From Lenzites betulinus (Eukaryota; Basidiomycota; Agaricomycetes; Polyporales; Polyporaceae), in the NCBI GenBank assembly GCA_022264855.1, contig JABYQU010000033.1:1-64000 (forward strand): a stretch of DNA of 64,000 nucleotides, read 5' to 3'. Of the stretch, positions 1 through 11,582 are shown in pieces. The first letter of the stretch is position 1; each line of letters opens with the position of its first letter. The notes beneath the pieces were generated by a model. That model did no database searches. It was not told the origin of the DNA and saw nothing but the letters and a program-made list of their open reading frames with translations. Position numbers and translations under genes: made by a program.

Positions 1-2431
1 GTCGACCATACATCAAGTCCTATGTTTTACACAGTCAGACAAGCAATCCCGTTTCATCAACAAAGGCAACGACCGCCCAAATGTCTCCATTGTGGTACGA
101 GCTTGCGAGCATCCTCTCAACACATACATCGACACCGACTTTCTTATCCCCCCTACCCTCCGCTGTGCGGACGACATTCCCAAGACATATCTCTATGTGG
201 ATAACATCGCTGTCGGCGGTGAGATCATGGACTACCTCAACGAGAGGATCTCATCGTCTCGGCTTTCGAGTACCAATGTACCCAACGGTCTCGTCCGCCC
301 TTTCAACGCGACGCTATCCCAGGAATATCGCACTCTCGCGATGGCACACTTTCGCAGCGGCGCAATACGCATTCTGATTTGTACAGACGCTGCGGGAATG
401 GTAAGCCTCTTTATATCTCTGTTACAGCGTATGTCTAATCTATAATGCTGCTTTTGTCATGTACTATTAGGGTTGTAACCTCCCTGATGTTGATCGTGTG
501 GTTCAGTGGAAGCTGCCAGCAACATTCTCCAATTTCATCCAGCGTGCAGGCCGGGCCGCAAGAGGACGCGGTCGTCAGGGACTCGCAGTGCTCCTCGTTG
601 AGAAGTCCGCCTATAACACTGATATCGTGTCTCAGAATGGGATGACAAACGTGTCTGGGAAACCGGAGAGGAAGCGTCGTGGCCGAGCAGCTAAGGCTCC
701 TGTTCCAAAGGCAACAGAGACCGCGTCTGGTGTTAAGCGCGATCCAAAAGAAGCTCGTGACTATGCCAGGTCTCACGGTGCCGCACGAGGAGCATCCACT
801 TGCGCAGATGCCGCTCCCGATGGACTTGAGCCTGTTCTTGCTTTTGACTCCTCAGACGAGGGCCTTCTTGCGTTTGTACAAGCAGTCTCGTGTCGACGGA
901 AGCTCTGGGCAAAAGCTTTCGACACGGTCCTTGGTGGTGAGTCTTGTCATTCAAGGAACAAGCTTCGACGTCTGATGCTCACCCTGGGACTGCAACAGCT
1001 CCACCCAGTGTCCCGTGCTGTGATATATGTCACCCAGCACTCCTCGCTCGCACCCGTCCACCACCACCAGTCGCCAAGAAAAGAGCAAGTCAGATGAGGC
1101 GCGGTCTAGCTGATCTTGCCGCGCAGACCAGGCTTAGAGAGTGGCGACAAACCATCTTTGTGCGCGACCACTCGTACGCGCAATACGACTCGTCCGCCAT
1201 ACTCAATGAAGACCTTATCGCCTCTCTGACGGTCTGTGGGCCGCTCTCATCCACTCAGCTCTCTGTCATGTTGAAGGAGAAATGGTCATTCTGGGAGAGG
1301 TACCACGAGGAGCTTGCTGCCTTTGTAAGTTCCATCACCATCGCCTTCACTCCGATTCCTTCCAAGCCGCGGGTTCCACGACGTCCGCCGACCTTGGCAG
1401 CACCTCCCAGCGACCCAGATGCATCAAAAGTAGTCGTTCCTGAAGTACTTCACCCCTCCCTGCCTGGCGTTCTGGCAACATCTTCGCTTCCTCTAGCACC
1501 TCGTCCGTCGACACTCATTACACCAGTAAGAAAGCGTCCTCACACTGCGTACGCCTCCCAGAGCACCCCAGGGAGCACCTCTTACACAGAGGCCATGTGC
1601 CAGGACCATGGAGCGAAACGGCGCCGGCTTCAGGGCAGTGACGAGCACCTCGTTAGCCTGCGCTCACCCAGCACCAGCACGTTCGATGGATTACACCCGG
1701 AGCAGGGTATTCTACCGGCTTTCGGAAATGCTCCCAGACTGAGTCGACCGTCGGATGTACCACCTCGGGCGACAATAACATCACCTCACTTTCAACCATT
1801 CGTGCAGCAACCATCCCGTGCTCCGGCGCAGTGGTCGCTTCTTGGAGGCGCTCTTCCTCCGCCATCTGCGTCCCCAGCTCATCATCTTCGTGCACACCAT
1901 GTCCCTTCGCAGGCTCACATGTCCAACTACTCGACGGCGTCGCCATCCCGCATTCAAGTTCCCTACAGTCCATCACCATCGATGCCCTCGCCGAGTCCTC
2001 TCAGCTACCACTCTGCTACTAGCCATACGCCCGCATTCACTCATCACGGCGCCACTGCCGGCCTGCCATGGCCAATGCCCATCCCCTCTTCATTCGACTA
2101 TGCCACGCCCTACGGTCACTCAAATATCAGCATGCAGTCAACACCTGAAAGGGAGACACTGCAGGTGCCATCAAGACCCGCTAGTGCCCGGGGCCATCAT
2201 CATCTCAGGCTGCGCCCGGCGCCCTCCGAGATGCACTTCGCCCACTCCCTCACTCCCTTGCATGATGTTCGCACTCAGCCGCCGTATGCCGCCGCCGCCG
2301 CCGACAACGCAGTGCACCCACCCACATTCATGTCCCCAGCTTCATACAGGGGGCCCGTACTCCCACAGGTGCAGCCACCTCCGCCGTCTTCGTCTAGTAC
2401 TTTGTACAACACATGGAACACGATGTATTGA
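1..2431 (+). CDS. RecQ-like DEAD/DEAH helicase, 3' part (5' end outside window)
   Basis: Exons <1-400, 471-936 and 999-2431; the splice phases agree (0, then 1). The first exon is read in frame from base 2 and carries the end of helicase domain 2. It includes the motif V region ICTDAAGM, followed after the intron by GCNLPDVDRVVQW and motif VI QRAGRAARG, so an ATP-dependent DNA helicase is clear. Downstream lies a cysteine pair in PCCDIC followed by LLARTRPP, as seen in the RecQ-type helicases that are multicopy in Agaricomycetes. The last ~370 residues are Ser/Pro/His/Thr-rich low complexity, ending NTWNTMY. That tail stays open for over 1.1 kb but may hide an intron at 1325 (GTAAGT). The ATPase half (motifs I-III) is missing only because the window starts here. 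The family is sure; its exact role (DNA repair or a mobile/telomeric copy) is not determinable. Confidence 0.8.
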
Positions 2432-2752
2432 CTATGTACTAAGTTTGTGCTAGCATCATGAGAGAATGGAATGCACGTCCCCAAAGTTCTCGCATTCGCC
2501 CCAGGGCAAACCGCGATATTCTCTAAGTGTGTTTTCACACGGGTACCTAATTGGGCGACCCCGCCAAACCCACGCCCAGTTGGACCAGCCGTTCGGACAT
2601 CCTCACCGAGTGCCACGACGGAGTTCCAATATAATCCGAACCGATCGGCTGGTTCACGAGCCTAGGCGGTCGCGTATTTTGTGGACGCCGTCTCGCGCGC
2701 GATAACCGCCTTCGCTTCTGCCATCCCCGTCGCATGCAACGTCGAGCTCCCC
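2432..2752. other. Intergenic, helicase 3' end to Ser/Pro-rich gene
   Basis: No gene seen. The frame of the next gene is open back to a TAG at 2663, but only with a GTG at 2681. An upstream non-coding or short coding exon is possible here. Confidence 0.4.
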
Positions 2753-5700
2753 ATGCTCTCCTCGACGGCCCCCGTCGTCCACCCCACCCTCCCCCTCGGC
2801 GCGCCCTTCTCTCGCTCAGACTCGCTTGCTAGCTCTGTGCACAGCGCAGCCTCCCGCTCGTCCCTCGCCCGCCGTTCTCGCACACGCACCAGTCGCTCCA
2901 CCACCCGTTCAAAACGCGGCCGGAGCGCGGCGAGCAGCAAGTACGAGTCCGACGCCGGCGAGAGCTTTCTCGATCTGGACGACGCCCCGCCCGTGCCCAC
3001 CCTGCTGCACGATGAGCCGGAGGGGATGACCGTGGTGGAGGAGCGGGAGGCGCGACGAGCGAGGCGGCGTTCACGGACGATTGGCCCTGAGGGCCGCACT
3101 TTTGAGGGCCTCCAGCCGGGCCTTGGTCCTGGCTTGGCGCAGATGCAGCTGGGGAGGTCATGGAGTGCACTAGACATCAGGGATCCGCCCGAGCAGGATG
3201 TTCGCGGTAGACAGGCAAAGTCAGACACGGGCTCGTTCAAAGGAGTGCGTATCGTGCATACACGCATGCCGTCGTCTTGCGCGCATGTTTGCTGACATTT
3301 TTCCTACAGGCAAAGGCGCGTCTCCGTGGTCTCAGTCTTCCTCGACAGTCGTTCAAGCAGACCACGCACTCGGACTCGGACTCTCAACCGAGCCCACAGA
3401 CGCCCTATGGTTTTGGCGATGGGCCTGCGATCCACATAGCGGGCCCGTCCCGTGCTAACTTCAGGGATTCGATGGTCTCAGCGACGTCGTCATCGGTGTA
3501 TCCCGCCTCGACGTCAGTAGGATCGCGTACTGAATCTTCGCTACCATACACGGAGGACCAGGACGAGGCAGACATGTCGTACCCCAATATAGTCTCGCCT
3601 GAGCAGTCGGAGGAGTTCGACCCGGACGACGTGTCCTACCGCCTCCGTCTGCTCCTCAACAACAGCTACTTCCTGCCCCCTGCCCACGCGAAGCCGACCC
3701 CCATGGCGCTGCCCCCTTCCACGCAAGATGCCGCGCAGAAGAGCAAGCCAGCAGGCTCTGGCTTCCTGGACTTCTTCCGAATAGGCAAGTCAAAATCGAA
3801 GCCGAGCTCTCCTCTCCCCACTAGCCCGCCAGCATTGGACAGCAACGGCCCTATTCTCAGGACGACGTCTGACTCGCCTTCGGCGTCTGGCCTTCTCTCG
3901 CGTGCACAGGCTCAGATTCCGCAACCTCCGGCTGTCCAGCCCACAGGCCCTCCGCCAGCAAGCAGGGTGGTTGTTTTGCGGGAACGCATGGACGACCTCG
4001 CGACAGCCGCCAAGGAGGCGGAGAAGGAGATCCGCAACAGGGACGGCAGGAAACCTAAAACACCGACAGCGGCTCAGAACCGCTTCTTGGACGACATTAT
4101 CGACCCTACTGATGCAGTCGACCTGCCTCCTCCTACTGCCGACGCTCTATTTGCCGCACAGGCGTCTGCTATGTTTGGTCTTGGCCCGCAGGATTCTGTC
4201 GGCGCTGCTGTTCTTGCTGACCGTCTGGTCCCGAGCAGTCCTGGATTCTGGTCTATCAGCTCGGGCGAGGATACGTGGAGGAAAGAGCTCTTGCGCGAGG
4301 CTGTAAGCCTCTCGCTTGGGAACACGCCAGATTCGTCATTCGCGTCCAGCGACAGACATCAGGCTCCCCCGTCACCACCTGCTCAGTCGGAGGCCACGTT
4401 TCCCATGCACGTCTTTGAGGCACAGAGGAGAGTGGGGCAGCGTATTGTCGAAGACTTCTGCGATCCCGTTTCTCCAACTGAGCCGGGGTCACCCATGTCA
4501 TTCCAAGAGGGGCAGACCCTGCATATTCCGTTCGCGCCAGCAGGTGATGGTGCGTCTTCGTCGCCGGAGAAGTCGCCCAAGTCCCATGGCCGCCCTCTGC
4601 CGATCACCACAGAACCTCCATTGCGGGCGGAGACGCCAGCGGCCTTACACACTCCTTTGGCGCCTGCGCCACGGAAGCAGCTGGGCAACCCTCTGTACTC
4701 CCTTTCTGAGCCTGATCTCCCAGAGAGCATGGCAAAAACCGCAGGACCTTCGACAGGGTCGTCGGATGCCTCGTTCCACACCGTCCGTAAAGCCGCGTCC
4801 ACACCTCGTCTGTCGGGCTCGGAGGATGCGACGCAACGTGAGCGTGCGGCGATGTCGCTATCACCTCCACCCATGCCTGGCCACCCGGGTGTCTACAGGG
4901 GAATATCTCCTGTGCCTCGGCCACTCGACGGCATGCCTTCGTTTAGCACGGCCCGCACCGAGAGCGACTCGCGGTATTCAGACGACAGCATGTCCTTCCG
5001 AACGCCATTGGACACAGACATCGAGACCAGCGGACCGCGGCCATCTGTGTCGCTCAGTCGGCCATCCATCTCTGTCTCTGAGTACTCTGCACCTTCCCCG
5101 ACTGCGTCTGCGTTCCAAGATGCTGTGTTTGGCAGCTGTCGACCTCCGTCCACCATGTCAAGAAGAAGCTTCGCATCTCTTGCTGAACCTGTGCCTTCAG
5201 AAGCCCCTCCCCCGCCTCCTGTCACCCCACGCAGTGCTGCCATCTCTCCTCCCCCGCGTATTTCCACCACCGTCGCGCCTACCGTGCTGCATCCCCCACC
5301 TCGACCGCCCCCGATCCGCTCCTCATTCCGCCCCGCGCCGCCCACACAAGGCTCACAATCACCTAGCATACGCAGCAGCCCATCAGCGGCGCTGTCCTCC
5401 CCCTCCTCCGACGTTGCACGGGTGCAAAACGTGTCTGTACAGTACTCGCTCTCCTCCGCCTCCTCCTCGCCAATCGCAGCGCGACGTGGCCAGGGCAGCC
5501 CACTGTCGTTACGAATCCCCGCCGAGTTCATGGAACCCGGCATCCACTCGGCGCCGGCGCCGTCCTCCCCCACCGACTTCTTCGACCGCATCCAGACGAC
5601 GATCTCGAACGCGATGGACGACCTCGAGACGTCCGACGAGAGCAGCGACGACGAGCTCTCGCTCGAGGGCGCCGAGCACGCGCGCAGCCGGTACAACCCG

Positions 5701-6426
5701 CCGCCCCCGCCGCGCTCGCCCGAGATCGTCGAGACCGCCGCGGTGTACGTCGAGCCGCGCACGCGCGCGATCTCGAACCGCGCGTCGAGCTCGAGCTCGC
5801 GCCCGTCGATCATGCGCCTCGGGAACCACTCCACGCCGCAGCTCTCGCCCGCGCCGAGCTTCGTCACTGCGGAGCCCATGCCGCAGTTCACATACGACCG
5901 CAAGAAGCCGATCGGGAACGTCGCGGACATGGCGCGCCGCTCGTTCACGTCCGTGCGCTCCGTCAAGAAGGGCAAGGGACTCCCCGCGCCTGCACCGCCC
6001 AAGTCGCCCATCCTCCCCATCGGGCCCGTGCCGTCGTCGCCCATCCACCAGTACGCCACCGGGTCTGGCGCGTACGGGAGTACCAGTACCAACACCAGCA
6101 CGGGTGCCGGAAGGAGGCCCGCGACGGCGCCGAGCTCGGACGGCCGGCTGAAGGTCGAGCAGGACGGGCGGCGCGTGCAGCGCGAGTCGATCCAGAAGTT
6201 CGACGGGATGCTGCTGCAGCACCTCGCGGCGGAGCGCGACCGCATCAAGGCAATCACGAACAGCATCTCCGCGTCGAACTCGGCGGCGAGCTCGCCCGTG
6301 CTGGCGTACGCGGCGGGCCACCCGTTCGCGAGCGCGTCGCCGTTGGAGACGGACGGGGGTGCGCGCGAGCGGGCGAGCTCACGGGCACGCTCGAAGTCGC
6401 GGTCGCGGCCGAGCACGCGGAGCTGA
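2753..6426 (+). CDS. Large Ser/Pro-rich low-complexity protein, unknown function
   Basis: Exons 2753-3244 and 3310-6426 (phase 0 junction, donor GTGCGT, acceptor CCTACAG), giving 1,202 residues. I chose the first ATG in frame, because the frame opens further only from a GTG at 2681 behind a stop at 2663. The protein is mostly disordered Ser/Pro/Ala sequence with Arg/Ser-rich ends. The N-terminus is rich in SRS/RTR patches and the C-terminus runs RARSKSRSRPSTRS. Short conserved-looking islands stand out: DVSYRLRLLLNNSYFLPP, GSGFLDFFRIGKSKSKPSS, ERMDDLATAAKEAEKEIRNRDG, and near the end QRESIQKFDGMLLQHLAAERDRIK, which looks helical. No enzymatic motif, signal peptide or membrane segment was seen. 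I do not recognise a named family; a scaffold or regulatory role is only a guess. The gene is real, judging by codon-biased openness over 3.1 kb and a consistent intron. Confidence 0.75.
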
Positions 6427-6811
6427 GCGTGCATATTCTCAGGAGCCCCTGCCGTTTCTTCTTATTCTTTGCTTGCTTTTTTCCGTTGGCCCGCACATAT
6501 ACTTGGAGCTAATTCACCTTCCCCTTCACTGTCCGCTTGCTTTCCCCGTCTGCTTCGCGTCTCGGCGGTGCTGTCCATAGGTCGGCCTAATGTTCTACTA
6601 GCTCTCACACGCGCTGCCGCTGCCCGCAGCCGCCCCACACTCCTTTGCACCACTACTTCTCCAGCGCACCGCCGAGGCGACTCCCCCTCTTCCGCCCCCG
6701 CCTCCTCTGGCGTTATCCTTTACAGCTCTGTGTATATACCCGCTTACACCCGCGCCCCCCACATCTACAGGCCGCACATAACGTATTTATACCACTACTA
6801 TTTGTGCATAC

Positions 6812-6844
<33 letters not shown>

Positions 6845-7465
6845 CCGTTCACATCGTCCTTCCGCCGCTTCCAATTCATACAAGCACCTCAACTTATTGC
6901 CTCTCCCGCATTCTCTCTACCTCTAACCTCTCCGCGTCCCGTCCCGTCTAACCATTATCCGTTTATCGTCTATCTGCTGCACTTGGGCCTTCTGAGCCGC
7001 GTCGCGCGCGCGTGCGCGTTTTACTGCACTTCTGCACTTGTTCATATGTTTCCTCGCACTACATGGCCCGTACTACTTGATAGTTGATACGCATTTGCAT
7101 TCTGAGTTCCTGTGAGCAGGTCTGTTGAATGATATATCTCTGCACCGTTGGATGGAATATGCTCGCGGAGGCGTGTTCGCTGTTATGTTGTGTATGCGTG
7201 TGTATAAGAGAGTGCGAGCCGACGCAGCAGCGCTACGGAATTTGTCGATATCGAAATTCTAAGGTGTGGATGTCTGAACGCGAGCGTGGACGTCGGGGAG
7301 AAGAAAAAACTGAAAGCAAATGACATCGCGTCGTGACTAGATCGTTCAAAATCGTGCGTACATCCAAAACGTCTATCCCCTCTCCATCCATCCAAACACC
7401 TCCACTACATACCACCCAAGGCGCAGCTGCCAGCAGCCACCCCCCGCCCTCCCCGCGCGCACACC
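6427..7465. other. Convergent 3' intergenic region
   Basis: Pyrimidine-rich DNA between two converging genes. I see no coding exon. It holds a (CTTG)n microsatellite and should contain both polyadenylation regions. Confidence 0.5.
6812..6844. repeat. (CTTG)n microsatellite, about 8 copies
   Basis: Uninterrupted tetranucleotide array directly visible in the sequence. Confidence 0.95.
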
Positions 7466-9592
7466 TCACCCCTGGTTCTTCCGCCAGCTCTGCAAGCTCA
7501 ACAGCCCCACAACAAGCAACGCCGTCCCCGCGCCCAGCAACCCCGGTATATACAAATACCACGTCCCGTCCTCCTCCGCGTCCCCGCCCAGCTCCGGCTC
7601 CGCATGCACGCTCTCCAGCATCGAGCTCGACAGGTCCCCGTCGTCCTCCTCCCCGTACCCGTACCCGTCGCGCTCCCCCGGGCCCGTGATCGTCCCGCGC
7701 CGCCGCGCCCGGCGCCGGCGCACAGAGGGCAGCGGCGGGAGCGTCTCCGCGGCGTGCGCGCCGCGCCGCACGTCGAGCGTCGGCATCTCGAGCTCCGTCG
7801 CGCCGCGCTCGCCTTCGCGGTCGTTCGCGCGGCGGATAACGCGTCTCCGCGGTTGGGCAGGGGCCTCGCGGCTACGGCTGCGCGCGCCCCCAGCGCCGCT
7901 CTCCGCGCCGGAGTTGTACTCGGACTCGGGGTCCGCGCGGAGGAGGGGCACGTCGAGCGCGGGGTTGAGTGCGCGCGCGCGCTTGAAGAAGCGGGCGGCG
8001 TGCTCGCGGTCGCGCCGCCACGCGTCGACGCCGCCCGCGCCTGCGGTGCCGCTGCCGCTCGCGCCGGGGCTCGAAGACGGGCCGAGGGCGGGCGCGGACG
8101 ACGCGGAGACGGACGAGGAGAAGGGCGCGCGGAGGGCGGAGAGGCCGGCGTAGGAGGACACGAGGAGGGTGCGCGCGGTGCCCTCGAGGTGGAGGAGGCC
8201 TGCGGCGAGGAAGAGCTGAGCGAGCCCGGGGGCGCCGCCGAGCCGCGAGAGGTAGTACTCTTCTGTGCCGGGCGGGACGGTGAGCGAGGCGGGTTCGGGC
8301 GGAGGGGGGACGGCGCTGAGTTGCAGGGCGGAGGTGGTGAAGGGTGGCGGGGAGGGTGGGGCGAGGGGCTGTACGGCGGGTGCGGAGCGGGATCCTTTCG
8401 CTGAGACGGTTACGACGGACGAGGTCGGGGAATCCGGCGCGGCGTCTGCGGGCTCGGGGACAAGGGTGCGTAAGGGAAGGTAGTGCGTCGCGAGGCGGAT
8501 GGCGGCAGAGGGGAGATGCGCTTGGTGCCAAGCGCGACTAAAGGGATAGTCAGAAAGGGCACCCTGGGCAAAGCGGGTATACTCACATGAAATATTCAAA
8601 CGCATCCTCTTTTGCTTTCCGGATGTCATACAGGTCTAGCGCGACAAGCGCCAGACTGGTGGGATCCATGTTGTACTTGGCTTCTTCAGTCACACTCGTC
8701 GTCCACGGGTACATGCTGCTAGGAGCTGGCGAGACGCTCTCTGGAACAGGCGCAACGATAAGGGATGGCCAAATGATAGATTCAGCCTTTTCTAGATGAA
8801 TTGTGAGCAGCCTCCCGGTACCGGTATGCAACGACTCGAGGGACGAATATGAGGACGCCTGGCTGATTCTCTGAGGTTGCCGTGCGGGCGGTGAGACGGA
8901 TGCTCTTGACCGTCGCTGGTGGCGGAGATCATAGCCAGGACCGATGTGCTCGTCTGTAGAAGTCGAGATGGGAGACGAGAGAGCGGGTGAGGAGAGCACG
9001 TTGTCGTCTATGTCAGAGCCAGAGATGGCGCCAGCTTCCAACGACGCTGCAAAGCTGCTCGAGATCTCTGGCTCAGAGACGAAGGCATAGGAGGAATGCG
9101 TGGAGGCAGTAGACACGCTGGAAGTAGTGCGTTCGCGGGGTGAGACGCGGGACGTGCGATGCTCGAGCTGCCAAACGGATTGGGAGGTGTCGACCTTGCC
9201 ATACAATTTTCCCTACACTGACGGTTAATGCACCATACATGTGAGATTTATGACACACACCTTGACTACAGGCGGCTGCCCAAGGACTCCCGCCACAAGG
9301 TACTCCTCTTCGATGGTGACCTACGTTACATGCCGTGTAAGGTACGGCGACAGCGCGGGTCCATTGGTACTCACAGAGACATCGTCTTCGACGGTTTCAT
9401 ACGGCAGCAGGAGAAGTACGGTCGCCTGTGTGCGCTTCGATCAGCGGCCATTGGCGCTGCGGACGGGGTTATGTACAGACCTGGTCGTGAGACTGGATGG
9501 GGACGGCAGTGTGAGCTCAGTTCACAACGCAGCAGGGGACGACGGACCTGGTGCCAGGAGTAGGACTGGTGGTGGTCGTGCAGCCTGTCCAT
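7466..9592 (-). CDS. CS-domain (p23/HSP20-like) protein with C-terminal membrane anchor
   Basis: Minus-strand exons 9592-9548, 9425-9375, 9320-9261, 9212-8587 and 8537-7466 (617 residues). The first three exons are 15, 17 and 20 codons long and were assembled by phase. The joined N-terminus reads SYSWHQ, then VLLLLPYETVEDDVSV, then KLYGKVD and SVWQLE. This is the beta-sandwich pattern of a CS domain (residues ~9-75), the co-chaperone fold of p23, NudC and Shq1. A Ser-rich linker follows. A helical segment around RKAKEDAFEYF and RAWHQAHLPSAAIRLATHYLP, and a second near FFKRARALNPALDVPLL, look TPR-like. The extreme C-terminus, YIPGLLGAGTALLVVGLLSL followed by QSWRKNQG, is a single hydrophobic helix with basic cap, so a tail-anchored membrane protein is inferred. 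It is head to head with the thiamine pyrophosphokinase gene, 177 bp apart. No named orthologue recognised. Confidence 0.8.
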
Positions 9593-9769
9593 CGCGGGCG
9601 ACGACGCGGGCGGTGGTGGTCGAGGAGAGAGAGCGCACCCCAAGGAGTTGACTCGCGCGAGTCCGAGACCGAGGACACGACCCGCCCGATCCGTCGAGGG
9701 CACGTGTCCGCGCCTTCTGCCCGACGCGACGCGCTGCCATCACCCGCCCTCTCCTCCTCCTCAGGCCTC
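9593..9769. promoter_or_regulatory. Short bidirectional promoter region
   Basis: The 177 bp between the start codons of two divergent genes must contain both promoters unless upstream exons exist. No TATA box was recognised. Inference from gene layout. Confidence 0.55.
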
Positions 9770-10846
9770 ATGGCCGCCGCCTACGCAGTCACGCCCTGGG
9801 AGGTCTCCTTCCTCGACCCCCTCCGCCAGCACCGCAACGCCCTCATCATCCTCAACCAGCCCTTCTCCTTCCCCCTCCTCGACCGCGTCTGGCACGCTTC
9901 CCGATGGCACGCCTGCGCCGACGGCGGCGCGAACCGCCTCCACGACCTCCTCAAGGCCCTTGACGGCAAGGACAAGCGGCACCTGTGAGTCGCGCCTGCT
10001 CTCGTACGTAACCCCTGCCCCTCTCTCATCGTCCGCGCCCTCACCGCCTATCGCGCGCGCCAGATACACGCCTGATCTCATCGAGGGCGATCTCGACTCC
10101 ATCCGGGACGACGTCCGCGCGTACTACGCCTCCCAAGGCGTGCGCATCGTGCGCGACGATGATCAGGACTCCACCGACCTCATGAAGTGCATCGGCGCGC
10201 TCGTCGACGACGAGAAGGCGGAGCGCCATGTCGAGGTACCGCACGCGCCTTCTGCTTGAGCTGCATTCCCGCTAACGCACCGTAGCAAAACACCATCGTC
10301 CTCCTCGGCGGGCTCACGGGCCGCCTCGACCAGACGGTGCACACCCTGTCGCTTGTGCACAAACTCCGCAAAAGTCGGAAGCGCACCTTCGTGATCACAG
10401 ATGACAACGTTGCATGGCTGCTCGACTCCGTACGCCACCCTTCGCATGCTTCTATGCCATCCGCTTACCTTGGCGAGACAATAGGGCGAGCACCGTATTC
10501 ACGTAGACCACACGCTCTTCGGACCCACCTGCGGACTCCTGCCGGTGGGCATAGACGCGACGCTCCTCACCACTACGGGGCTCCGATGGAACCTCAGTAC
10601 GTCCTTTTCTGCATCCGCGCCCGTCCGCGCTCGAGCTCTTACCTTGCCCCCGCAGAGGATTGCCTATCCTCTTTTGACGGCATGGTGTCGACCTCGAACC
10701 ACCTCCTGCCCGAGGAGCCGGTCGTGACCGTGAACACGTCCAAACCGATCTGGTGGACGATGGAGCTCCGGCCACTCGTGCCAGTTCAGCTGGGGGCGCG
10801 CAAGGATGGCCCGCAGGCGGATCAGGGCATCGAGGAGCTCGTGTAG
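9770..10846 (+). CDS. THI80: Thiamine pyrophosphokinase
   Basis: Exons 9770-9984, 10064-10235, 10286-10429, 10485-10596 and 10656-10846, all phases consistent, 277 residues. It transfers pyrophosphate from ATP to thiamine to make thiamine diphosphate in the cytosol. Family landmarks are in order: LIILNQP then CADGGANRLHDLL (substrate-binding start), DLIEGDLDSIRDDV (the GD-DS metal/ATP motif), DQDSTDLMKC, the LLGGLTGRLDQTVHTL segment, then GLLPVGIDATLLTTTGLRWNL and DGMVSTSNHLLP of the C-terminal beta-sandwich domain. Length matches fungal homologues, without the organellar extension seen in some. The start ATG lies in GCCTCATGG, just after a Ser-rich upstream frame that is open but probably untranslated. 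Tail residues after IWWTMEL are extra relative to the core family. Confidence 0.95.
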
Positions 10847-11182
10847 CGTAGTTTAAGAAGGCAGATCATCGCGGCGGGGGCTCGGTGAGAGAGCTGGGAA
10901 CCCCGTCGGTGTAGAGTATATGTACTGTCACCTAGCCGGAGTAGACAGATTGCTAGCACTCCGGAGGGAAAACTCCGTGGATAGAAGGTCGTGAAAATGT
11001 GCATGGACGCCCGCGCGCCACCCGGCCAGCTTCAACCTACTAGCTCCCGAGTACGCTTAAAGTCACGGCGTCCCGCGGACTTCATGTGCACGCTGCGGCC
11101 GATCCTAAAGCTACTAAGTACTTCCACGCGCGTGGAGGTAAAGCTATAAGCTCTCATCTCTTCTCTCGTCATTTCGCCCGCC
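10847..11182. other. Intergenic, TPK to MoaD-like gene
   Basis: No gene seen. It should contain the TPK terminator and the promoter of the next gene. Confidence 0.45.
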
Positions 11183-11582
11183 ATGTCCGAGACAACCTCA
11201 GCCTCAGAGTCGGCACCAAATAGCCCACCAACGATCACCGTACTCTACTTCGCGGCCGCGTCCACCGCGACAGGCCTCACGATCGAGCGCGTGCCCCTCC
11301 CTCTTAACTCACTAACAGACAAGTCCGACTCCGCGCGTACGCCCTCTCTCGCGCCCCGCCTCTGCATAACTGATCGGAGCAGACAACGAAACAGAAACCG
11401 ACGGTTTCCCGCTGAGCGCGCTCGCGGACGTGCTCGCGGCGCGGCACGCGGGGACGCGCCTCGGCGCGGTGCTCGCGCAGAGCGGGTGGGCGGTCGACGC
11501 GGAGATGGTGGACGACCCCGCGCGCGTCGTGCTGCGCGGCGGGGAGGAGGTCGCGGTGATCTGTCCCGTTTCTGGGGGGTGA
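11183..11582 (+). CDS. MOCS2A: Molybdopterin synthase small (sulfur carrier) subunit, MoaD/MOCS2A type
   Basis: Exons 11183-11336 and 11383-11582 (46-nt intron, phase 1), 117 residues. The protein begins after a short Ser-rich leader with TITVLYFAAASTATG, the first beta-strand of the ubiquitin-like fold, and ends VAVICPVSGG. The double glycine at the very C-terminus is the thiocarboxylated sulfur donor to molybdopterin synthase large subunit (MOCS2B/MoaE) in molybdenum cofactor synthesis. The intermediate segment FPLSALADVLAARH is the usual helix and ARVVLRGGEEVAV the last strands. Only joining both exons gives the GG end; either frame alone is uninformative. The protein is somewhat longer than the usual ~85-90 residues because of the leader and a polar loop around the splice junction. 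The large subunit is not in this window. Confidence 0.88.

Noticed and set aside
4316..6151. 611-codon plus-strand frame overlapping the Ser/Pro-rich gene
   Set aside because: Out-of-frame shadow, Arg/Ser-rich as expected for a shifted GC-rich frame.
4893..6434. 513-codon open frame on minus opposite the Ser/Pro-rich gene
   Set aside because: Antisense shadow of a GC-rich coding region; low complexity, no splice logic or recognisable domain.
6812..6844. Possible CRISPR or telomere-like array
   Set aside because: Simple CTTG tetranucleotide microsatellite without spacers; eukaryotic genome.
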